64,000 bases of DNA from Blasia pusilla (Eukaryota; Marchantiophyta; Marchantiopsida; Blasiales): the NCBI GenBank assembly GCA_050084515.1, contig CM114272.1, forward strand, positions 5,270,001 through 5,334,000, read 5' to 3'. Below, piece by piece: positions 56,094 to 64,000 of this stretch; within the stretch, counting starts at the first letter, position 1; every line of letters starts with the position of its first letter. Position numbers and translations under genes: made by a program. The notes below the pieces were generated by a model. It did not search any database and was not told the DNA's origin. It worked only from the letters and a program-made list of their open reading frames with translations.

Positions 56094-59000
56094 TCAAAGT
56101 GGTTTGTTTAAAATACTCCGAACTTCTTTGAGGGACAGAATTGGTTTGTGGATTCCTACTCCTACCTCCGACTCTCTTAAAACTACCAGCAACACATAGT
56201 ACATGTGCTTACAAGGGAAATACCTTTTGCCACTTGTCTCTCTTTGGACAAAGTCATCACATGAACATGTGGGAAAGCAACAGATGTGCACCACATACAT
56301 CCCTGTGACACTTGAATTTACAATGTTGTTCCTGACCCAATACATCCTTCCTATTCCATTGCCACTCAAGACATCTTTCGTGGCGATGATCTCCATTTTT
56401 GCCTCCCGAGCTGCTGCAATTCGCTTTGCTCTCTCCACCGTTGGCCTGCACATTCTGTTTCTCTTCACCCCATTTCTAGACTCAAACAGAAATAATGGAT
56501 TGAGATCATCCACCTTCTCCGGGTACATGTTGACATCAATCTTGGGTTGAATACGAAATGTGAAGGTCTCTGTAATGCGAACATGCTCCGAACTTCCCTC
56601 GTCTACGAGTCTGAAACCGGCACTTGTAAGATTGTCCACTTCGTCTTGAGTGCAGTTCGTACCTGCGGCGATGGGCCAAATCGTGGGGGTATTCCCCGGA
56701 GCTCCAATCGCAGCCGGATAAGAATTTTGGAAAGCGCAAGATTCATTTGGGCAGAAGAAGTACTTCAATTGATCCCCGGTCCTCGTGAAACGATCAAAGG
56801 TTTTGAGTCCCCAAAACCCAGGCAGTGGTCGTCCAGTCCTTGTACAGTTCTTATTTAGGAAAGTGCCGCATGCTCTCCTAATGCCATCAGATCCTGCCCT
56901 GTAGGTGGGTCCACGTCTTGGGTTGCTCCAAGATATATGCCATCGTTTTAGGTTGCAATCCACCTCCATTACCGGAATCCCATCTTGTTGAACCACCCTA
57001 GTGACAGGATGTTGCGAACTTCCAGCAACGGAGGGCTTTTGAAATAAAACATTCACTGATTTTGGAGAAGTAACTCCATCACGGATTTGGGACGGGTCCG
57101 GGGTCCCTGAATACCTGGGCGGGGTAATTTCCTCATCCAAATCAATCACCGGATTTGTTCCTCGATCTTCGCCTCTTCACCTACCAAGTCAAGATCTCGT
57201 CCGGTCTCCACGAGTCTCGCTCGGATCGCTCTACCACCATCAGTATGGAACGTCTTGAAACCCGCCCACGAATATCCCCAACAATGTGTACGCGTCTTGC
57301 TCGAGTGGAGTTCAGCTACGCACCGGTTGAAGGCTTCCACATACATTTTTCATCACAGATCTCACACCGCCGACGACATAGAGCTCGTGAGATCGACGGC
57401 CCCTTTCCTTTTGTTATGCCTTTTGTGAGGAAGATATGGGATGCTGCAGAGTGTAGCATTGCTCTTGCCCGGTCTTGTTCGCATGCCTCCACAAGTGAAA
57501 TTCGTTGGCATGCTTGTGACGACCTCCAAGAGGAATGAACACTTTCTGCTCCACTTGTGTTGGGGCAGAGGGCATTTTCATGAACGTTCAATCCCCTCGC
57601 AACGACGGCAATGTTAGAAGGGAACGAAAAGTAACTCAGAGTCAAAGAAATAAGCGACTGCCGGAACCAGATGGGTTGTAGGCCCGAGATATCCCATAAA
57701 CGACTCTACAACCCGTCGGGTCCCGACGTGTTGTAACCTTAAACCCACCTACTGCAACCCGTCGGAACCGGACGGGTTGCACCAAACATCTGGATGCAAC
57801 CCGTCGGTTTCTGTCGGGTTGCACACTCGGGCAACCCGTCGCATCCGACAGCTTGCTTGGTTTCTTCCGTTTGAAATCCATATAGTTCCCACGCTTCTCA
57901 CCCTGAGCTACAACTTTACAAACAATTCTCAGCGTGAGCTTGACAAGACAAAATAGTGAACTCACCTGCCGCATGAAGTTTCCCCATTGTCTCATACGTA
58001 TAGTCCACCAACTCAACCAAGAGCACAACTCTTTGTACTTCCCCTCAATCGCATGCTTCCTCCACCACCCATGAAGTTCTTCCTGGCATTCCATGGCCTG
58101 CTTCAAGGTTTTGTTGTCCTTGCAGCGTTGGAGTAGAGTGACATGCTCTGTCCTCTTATTCTCCTTGATGCAAGATTTGGTGTACCGGGTCACAGACTGT
58201 TGCCAATGGAAAGCATCCGACCTTTCCCTCTCCAATTGAACCTCTCCACCCTAGAACACTTCCCGGATAGCAATCCACCCAGGTTGTGCATTGTCCGCCA
58301 TGAACCCATAAATTTCCGGAGGTGGCCTTTTGTTTTCCTTCACCACCTCCAATAAGAGTAACCAGCACATCTTCAAACTGGCAACGTCTTCTGCCTTTAC
58401 TTCACAGAAATATATAGTTTTGAGTCCCTTCTCCACATGGTCATAAACGTGAGCACCCATCGTCAACCATCCATTCAACACTCTGTAGCAAATATCAAAG
58501 CTTACCCAACTCCCGTAAAGATCTTCCCCTTCCCTTATTCGATCTATAAGATTGAGGCCACTCGACGGACGTGTGGTTGATATTTTGAAGACATAGGCCC
58601 TGGATCCCTCGCCTCCTTGGCCCATGAACTGCCATCTCTAAATGAATGGAAATTTGGAGTTGGCCTTGATTCTGGCGATGGCATCCATTTCGGCCGTCTT
58701 TCCATCTAGAACTCGTATTTGACGCAGCAAATTCCGGAAGCATTCAGGATCAGTGAGAAATGCGAGATTTTCCCATAGTTGTTTCTCCTCAACCGCCGTG
58801 ATCTCGCCCTATCCAGGGATTCCAAGCAATTGTTCACAAATTTGTGATGCCGTTGTGAGCTTGATCACTCCAGGCTTTGAACCCAGAGAGTTTCAGTAGA
58901 CCTCGGCTACTTTCTTTGCCACATCCTCCTTGATGTGTCTTTGAATTGCATCGGTCACAGGATGAGTGTGGGAGCCAACATGGACTGCCAGCCTTGTATA

Positions 59001-59870
59001 CTCTGACGTGGAGCCCAAGTCGTGGACAATGAAAAATATGTATGCAGGATACGCTCCAACGCAGAAGGGCGATGCCTGACAATGAGGACATCGATGGCCT
59101 CCCGGCGGTATGGTGGCACCGACCTCGTATGGAGTTTCTGCATTCTTGGGAGGGAATTGCGACATATTGACTCGCCCGTTGCGATCTAGATACGGGCATG
59201 CTGGACCTCTACACTCCAAGGCTCCCACGCATTGGTGGCGGGAGACAATCCAAGGACCATCTGGAATTGAAGCACTGGTCCGTTGAAGCCTGCACCATCG
59301 ATGACAATCAGACTTTCTGTCCATACCCTTCAGGCGTCCTCCATCCTTCTTTTGAGCAGGAGCAGCAAGTGGAGGCAACTCAAAAATGCAATTACCATTG
59401 TACGTGGGCGGCAGCTTGTCGACAAGAATGTGCTTGAACATTTTCAAGGCCTGAGACGAAAGCAAACTATTTCCGGACACTCGCAAGAGGAACGAGTAGG
59501 CGGACAGAGGGCCCGATTGGTGTCCGACAGATCCAGTGAGGTTGATAACATCCGGAATCTCTTCGGGAAGAACAACATTGTTCTGAGCGCATGGTTGGAG
59601 TCGGCCGGATCTCTGAGCTTGGAGTTGCAAACGAGAGCTCGGAGCACTAGGAAATTCTAGACCGTCTACTTGGGAAACAGACGAATTCAAGGGCAGGCCG
59701 TAAACTCTATATTGACCATTTCGTAGAGGTAGGAGATTCCATACTTTACGGTCTGAGATCACTGGCTGGACCGTCTCACCTTTTATGTCTTCCGTACCGT
59801 CCATCCTAACATCTTTGGATACAAAGATGGTTCCAATTTGGAGAAGAAATCGAGATGAAAAAATTTTCAT
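56094..59870 (-). pseudogene. MULE-like transposase gene with SWIM zinc finger
   Basis: Read from 59870 on the minus strand. The N-terminal frame (58893-59870, 325 codons) has a Cys/His-rich region (GALECRGPACPYLD, GGHRCPHC) ending in HVGSHTHPV, like the CxxC...HxH modules at the front of MULE transposases. The middle (57965-58880) carries FMADNAQPGWIAIREVF, a likely second catalytic Asp, and ERSDAFHWQQSVTRYTKSCI. After an intron come NTSGAESVHSSWRSS (57500), with a candidate catalytic Glu, and the last 351-codon frame (56094-57149) with the SWIM finger CSCDDF...FPCKHMYYVLL (CxC...CxH) at about 56200. Stops at 58890 and 58250 suggest decay or unrecognised introns. A perfect donor CGGCAG|GTGAGTTC at 57965 opens the intron that holds a palindrome array. 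The first catalytic Asp is not certain. Confidence 0.65.
57650..57860. repeat. Palindrome array 3, in a transposase intron
   Basis: About five copies of the GCAACCCGTCGG...CCGACGGGTTGC palindrome lie at roughly 57654 (degenerate), 57702, 57755, 57799 and 57830, spaced 33-52 bp. Copies at 57755 and 57799 keep both outer arms (GCAACCCGTC/GACGGGTTGC or CGGGTTGC). The array lies below the donor at 57965 and above the next coding block (about 57640), so it is intronic in the transposase gene. Confidence 0.8.
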
Positions 59871-60179
59871 CCATTGCTATGAAAGACTCACGAGCTTGGG
59901 GTCAAATGATTTCGATTGAGGAAGGGCCGCGGATGACCGCCACAAGTGAGCTTAACATAATTATCCATTCCAAGAAGATTCCAACGGGAGGAGCGAGAAT
60001 GAGAATGAGAATGAGAATTTTTAATTTATAGTGAATAGGAAACAGATACTCTCGATGATTTTCTTGACAAGATGAATTCGGTGGGTGACATTGTCTGACA
60101 CAATGGATCCAATTCTATAACACATTCAATTCTGTTGCAATATGTTACCGGATTTGGGAAGCAGATGGTTGCGCATCAC

Positions 60180-60755
60180 ACTTGGAACCCGTCGGAGTCC
60201 TGGTAACTCAAAAATTACCCGAAGCTAACCGAAGCCTGCAACCCGTCGGCATCGGACGGGTTGCACGCTTCTGCAAAACATTGTCAAAGCAAGCAACCCG
60301 TCGCTCTCCGACGAGTTGCTCGGATACCGCTCCTTCTTGCCCGAAGATGCCAGAGGCGTGGAAACCGTCTGTTCCCGACATGTTCCGCGGGTGCCTCACC
60401 TTTTTGCCCAAAGACGGCGAGGTGTGCAACCCGTCGCCCTCCAACGGGTTGCGCAAGGGCCTCGCCTTGTGGTGCAGCCAGCCGGACTCTGACGACTTGC
60501 ACGGGAACCCTTGATGAGGGAAGCGTGCAACCCAACGGTCTCCGACGGATTGCCCAAGATACGTCCCGTTCCCGTCCCAAACACGGTGGAGGCGCGCAAC
60601 ATGTCGGTCTCCGACGGGTTGCGCGGGTACCTCATGTTCTTTTCCGAAGACGACGGAGGGGCTCAACCCATCGGTCTCCGACGGGTTGCTCGCGCACGTG
60701 GCAACGTACCCAGGACGGCGGAGCCGCGCAACCTGTCGGACTCCGACAGGTTGCT
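60180..60755. repeat. Palindrome array 1, between divergent genes
   Basis: Copies at 60238, 60293, 60360 (weak), 60427, about 60474 (half), 60527, 60596, 60663 and 60728, each 27 bp, mostly 65-69 bp apart. The consensus is GCAACCCGTCGGA, one centre base, and its inverted complement. The copy at 60728 has a C-to-T in one arm matched by G-to-A in the other (ACCTGTC/GACAGGT). Spacers are partly alike (CGCGGGTACCTCA...CCGAAGACG.CGGAGG), so the array grew as a tandem repeat whose palindromes stayed more similar than the spacers. It lies between the transposase gene (-) and the TATA box at 60844 (+). Confidence 0.9.
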
Positions 60756-60843
60756 ATTTTTCACGTCCGGACTTCCATAACATCCGGCACGTCGTCGTCG
60801 AAAGGACGACGGGACCCAACGGTCAGCCCAACGGCTAGAAAAG

Positions 60844-60851
60844 TATAAATA
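60844..60851 (+). promoter_or_regulatory. TATA box of the unrecognised gene
   Basis: TATAAATA in the context GAAAAGTATAAATAGGGC, 90 bp after the last palindrome of array 1 and 286 bp above the first ATG of the long frame. Transcription would start near 60876. Confidence 0.65.
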
Positions 60852-61129
60852 GGGCAGAAATCGCTCATTTCGCGATCTTCATTCCTCACTCTCCCGCGCA
60901 GCAGCTGATCAGATACGAAGGGGCATTTCACACGGTGACACATCGCGAGTAGATAGGAGGGAACGAGAGCGAGACGGTTTGACCGAACGACAGCGAGACG
61001 GTTCGACTGAGCGATCGCGGGACGATTCGAGCTACCCATCAAGGAGATTCGAGCTCCCCATCTCGACATCAGCAAGGCGACTGATCAAGGGATTTGTCGT
61101 GGACATAGTTGGAGGCATTTCCGAAAAAA

Positions 61130-62317
61130 ATGACGAGGAAAAAATCACAAGCCAACAAGTTTGGGAGCTTCACTCCGAAGTCCATTAGGACTCCTGCGTC
61201 AGCTTCTCCTAGGCCTCGTTCGGCGAATGAAATTAGGCAGCAGGAAATCAAGGAGCGGGAAAGGGAAGCGGAGATGCACAACCAAGTGCTTCTTGCGAGA
61301 CGTGTTCAAGAGGCGCTAGATAAACAGAACGTTGAGGCAGAGACGTCGCAGGCCTTGAAGAAAAGGATCGCCGACGAAAAGAGAGAAAAGAAGCGTCTGG
61401 ACGCATCATTGAGGAGGGCAGAATTGGCTAAAGCGAGGAGGGAAAAAGCGATAGCCATTGATGATAGCCTAGCCCGTCCAACCGCAAGTGTTGAGATGCG
61501 GGAAATGTCCCCCACGAAGTCCGGGGACACAATCAACATAGTGGAAACGCCAGAAGTTGAAATCGATGACGACGAGGTCATGAGGACCGCCAGCGTGGAG
61601 ATGGTGGACATGGCCGAAGAAGCCGGAGAGCGGTCATTCTTGACTCCAAGCCCGGCGGAGGACATCGACCTCTATCGGATCGACGAGTTCCTAGTCGATT
61701 TGCCAGCTTCTGTCTCAGACAAGTTAGCTAGTCAAGAAACCGACCCCATTTTCGAGCGGGTAAGAGAGGATCTGGGTTTTTTGAATTATGTGAATTGCAA
61801 TTCATTGGGAATTCAGTGTAGCTTATTGATCTTGTCCGGTTCGACGGGTGGTAAAGTAGATGGCACTCATGGAGGGCCACAACGCCTAAGGATTCCACTC
61901 GCGATTGCGGACAATGGAATACGTCCGCGAAATTCAGTCCGACGAGGACATCGCGAAGCTTAAACAATCGGCGGCGACAGCATCCTACGTCGACAACTTT
62001 CCTCCCTTCTATGTTCAGCCTTACGATGAGCATAGAACCCAAGCTCTGGTTACGGAGGAGGACTTGGAAAAGCTCGACACATTCTGGAGGATGCAAGACC
62101 AGGATTTCAGAAGGCAAGTTGAGGGCACGGAATTCATTTGGATGAGGAATCGCATTTCTTCATCTCGGGATGGAAATCACAGGTTCATGGCGTGGACCAA
62201 GTTTGCGGAGGAGCGGCCCAACTCATTGGAGGCACATTTCTGCGCGAAGGTAGTGGTCCTTCACCCATTCCCTCATCACATGGCGACGGTGGAGATGGCA
62301 ATGCATGCCATGAACAC
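61130..62317 (+). CDS. Unrecognised coiled-coil gene, first exons
   Basis: The long frame begins at the ATG at 61130 (MTRKKSQANKFGSFTPKSIR), preceded by a TATA box and a leader. The N-terminus is basic and Ser/Pro-rich. Residues about 40-125 form a strongly charged coiled coil (EIKEREREAEMHNQVLLARR, ALKKRIADEKREKKRLDASL). Acidic segments follow (VETPEVEIDDDEV, SPAEDIDLYRIDEFL). A donor-like GCG|GTAAGAG at 61760 and a frame change indicate a short intron before MEYVREIQSDEDIAKL (61914). The next exon ends AMHAMNT at 62317. No enzyme motif or membrane segment is visible. I do not know the family. It faces away from the transposase gene and shares the same palindromes, so it may be the second gene of that transposon. 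Confidence 0.6.
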
Positions 62318-63077
62318 GTGAGTATCTTTGACACTTGAACAACTTGTCGGGATGGTTGTTGGGATGCTTTAACACTTACCCAACTCGTCGGACTCCGACG
62401 AGTTGCTCGATTGATGAATGGATTAGGTTTGTTTTTGCCGAAAGTAACTCGTCGGACTCCGACGGGTTGCTCGACTGCACGCTATTTCGGATGTTTTTTT
62501 AAGAATGCAACTCGTCGGACTCTGACGAGTTGTTTGATTGACCAGAGATTTAATTAGTTTTTGGCGCAAAGCAAACCGTCGGAGTCCGACGGGTTGCTCG
62601 ACTCGCCGCCTTGTCAAGATGTTTTTTGAAGAATGCAACTCGTCGGACTCCAACGAGTTGTTCGACTGACTGCAGGTTTAGAAGGTTTTTTCCCCAAAGC
62701 AACCCGTCCGAGTACGACGGGTTGCTTGCCTCGAAGATGTTTTTGGCCGATATCAACCCGTTGGAGTCCGACGGGTTGCATTCGGAAGTTGGTTTCCCAA
62801 ATTTCGCGTCAAATTGCAAGTTTACATCCAATTACGCAACCTGTCAGACTCCGACGGGTTGCTATGTTCACGTTAGTATGTTCAGTTGCACGACCCGTTG
62901 GAGTCCGACGGGTTGAAACCAGGCATTAGCAAATCTGAATGCAATCCGTCGGACTCCGACGGGTTGCATCATTTAGCTCGTTGCTAGAATCCGACCTTGA
63001 GCTATGACGACCCGTCGGAGTCCGACGGGTTGCACGAACCCATGTAATTTCCTGACGGGTTGAGCTTGGATGTGCAG
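62318..63077 (+). other. Intron made mostly of palindrome array 2
   Basis: Donor AACAC|GTGAGTATC at 62318 and acceptor GGATGTGCAG ending at 63077. Joining 62317 to 63078 keeps the frame: ...MAMHAMNT is followed by IVSEGNVTHHWIQD. The intron is 760 bp, and most of it is the periodic array. Confidence 0.8.
62380..63062. repeat. Palindrome array 2, about 64-bp period, intronic
   Basis: Eleven copies and one half copy of the 27-bp palindrome start at 62380, 62444, 62507, 62571, 62635, 62699, 62753, 62836, 62889, 62941, 63007 and about 63051 (half). The first five intervals are 63-64 bp; later ones range 52-83. Several copies have paired changes in both arms (ACTCGTC/GACGAGT at 62380 and 62507). 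Spacers share a loose TCGACTG...GATGTTTTTT...GAAT theme but vary much more than the palindromes. Confidence 0.95.
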
Positions 63078-64000
63078 GATTGTATCGGAGGGGAATGTCA
63101 CCCACCACTGGATCCAAGACTGCGATCGGGTGAGGAAGGTGCTTACGACGCACCCGGGAGAGTACAGGGGGTTCTTGGGCGATGCCCTTGTCAATCAAAT
63201 GCTTGCAAAGGGTGCTCAGATTAAAAAGAAAACTTGGGCAAATAATTTTATTTCCCAAGATGCAGCCGTAACCATCCTTTGCTGGTCGAAGATACAGGCC
63301 GTGAAGAAAAGTGCTGCACTGGAGCTGGAGCGGAGGGAGAAGGTATCTGCGTCTGAGCGCGCCAAATTCATCCAAGCTGCAGTATCTGCAGCAACGAAAT
63401 ACATGGCGAGCAAGATGCAGCGATACATCAGCATTCTCAACCCCGAACTTGGTCCGGAGTTCTACAAGGAGCTGAAGGCGATTATCAAGCGCTTGCGGAA
63501 AAGGGATGAAGATCCGCATGGTCGGATTGGGGAGAAAGTGTCCCTGGATCGCGTGCATCGGTTTGCGTTGTCCGGGATAAGCAAGTTTAGGAGGATCCGA
63601 CTGATGAAAATCAGTCTCGAGGGCTCAGAGGCCCAGAAGAGGGCGGCACACCATCCTCCGGGTGTGTCCGATCCAGGGATCTCGCACAGGCTACGCGAAT
63701 GGTCGTTCTGGGACGCGTTGCGGGTAATCGGGAAGTCGTCTTTGGCCGACGATGCAAGCGGAGCTCAGAAGATTAGAGCCCATCCCGCCGGAAGCAAACC
63801 TTGAAAGTTCTGGAGATTTCGAGGTTTGGTTCAACGACATTCGGGACAAGCCAACCAAAAACCCAGGATTCAAGACCATGTTCAAGGTTTGCGTCCTCCC
63901 TCAGGCAAAGCTTGACGAAGAAGTAGAAGGGAACAAACGGGATCAAGCGAAGAAGGAGCGAGATCTACAAGAGCAGACGGCCGATTCTGTTCGACTAAAA
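63078..64000 (+). CDS. Unrecognised gene, exon after the array, runs off the window
   Basis: This continues the gene from 61130: IVSEGNVTHHWIQDCDRVRK, GFLGDALVNQMLAKGAQIKK, KYMASKMQRYISILNPELG, FYKELKAIIKRLRKRDEDPH. Mostly helical and basic. Around 63730 the frame changes: one frame closes at 63804, while another stays open to the window end (LEPIPPEANLESSGDFEVWF, ...KTMFKVCVLPQAKLDEE, then a charged helix). A small intron or a one-base shift lies there. No known domain recognised; the 3' end is outside the window. Confidence 0.55.

Noticed and set aside
58834-59199. Separate genes in the alternative minus-strand frames of the transposase (also 56257-56451, 56536-56739)
   Set aside because: They are frame-shifted readings of the Cys/His and SWIM regions without recognisable domains.
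60208-60848. Several 80-190 codon open frames with repeated NPSxSDGL or QPVGLRRVA motifs (also 62423-62929)
   Set aside because: The repeats are the 27-bp palindrome read in different frames; the frames run on both strands and lie in the intergenic or intronic arrays.
62380-63062. CRISPR array
   Set aside because: Regular palindromes with spacers look similar, but the spacers share a common theme, the array is in a plausible spliced intron, no cas genes occur, and the window is plant nuclear DNA.

Overview
The window is nuclear DNA of a land plant. Three things point there: a tandem family of dirigent-like genes with signal peptides, TATA boxes and 5'UTR introns; plant-type Ty3/gypsy and Ty1/copia retrotransposons; and hAT-like and MULE-like DNA transposons. 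The diverged dirigent proteins, together with a Ty3 element that carries a cytosine methyltransferase and a PHD finger, make me think of an early-diverging lineage such as a bryophyte. That is a guess: no housekeeping gene is present to confirm it. No rRNA, tRNA or prokaryotic feature was seen.

Left part, about 0.5-18 kb: a dirigent-like gene cluster built from repeated, diverged blocks. Copies are A (-, 3' fragment, 4357-4560), B (-, 6055-6654, frameshifted), C (+, 8869-9500, frameshifted), D (-, C-terminal fragment, 11700-11822), E (+, 13623-14210, intact) and F (-, 16191-16790, intact). B/C, D/E and F/G are divergent pairs. Copy G survives only as a promoter, leader and intron, cut in two (29015-29368 and 37852-38470). 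The intact genes share a layout: TATA box, short exon, 5'UTR intron of about 0.45-0.58 kb, then a single coding exon.

Middle part, about 18-51 kb: nested transposable elements that entered the cluster. They are a decayed chromodomain Ty3 element (+), itself hit by a solo LTR and by two nested hAT-like elements with recognisable 8-bp target duplications; a minus-strand gag remnant holding a 165-bp (CA)n run; a full-length 8.5-kb Ty3 element with almost identical LTRs (29369-37851) sitting in the promoter of G; and a Ty3 element with a TTGGCGC primer-binding site (about 38.5-50.7 kb), which has lost PR-RT, keeps an extra 3' ORF, and is split by a 5.2-kb Ty1/copia element flanked by CTTCC.

Right part, about 51-64 kb: first a minus-strand Ty3 element coding, in order, a DNMT3/DRM-like cytosine methyltransferase (5' truncated), RT-RNase H, integrase and a PHD finger. 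Next is a minus-strand MULE-like transposase gene with a SWIM zinc finger. Divergent from it is an unrecognised multi-exon coiled-coil gene that runs off the window. The last two carry arrays of one 27-bp palindrome (GCAACCCGTCGGA, one centre base, inverted complement) in three places: an intron of the transposase gene, the interval between the two genes, and an intron of the unknown gene, where it recurs about every 64 bp. These arrays and the methyltransferase/PHD retroelement are the most unusual things here.
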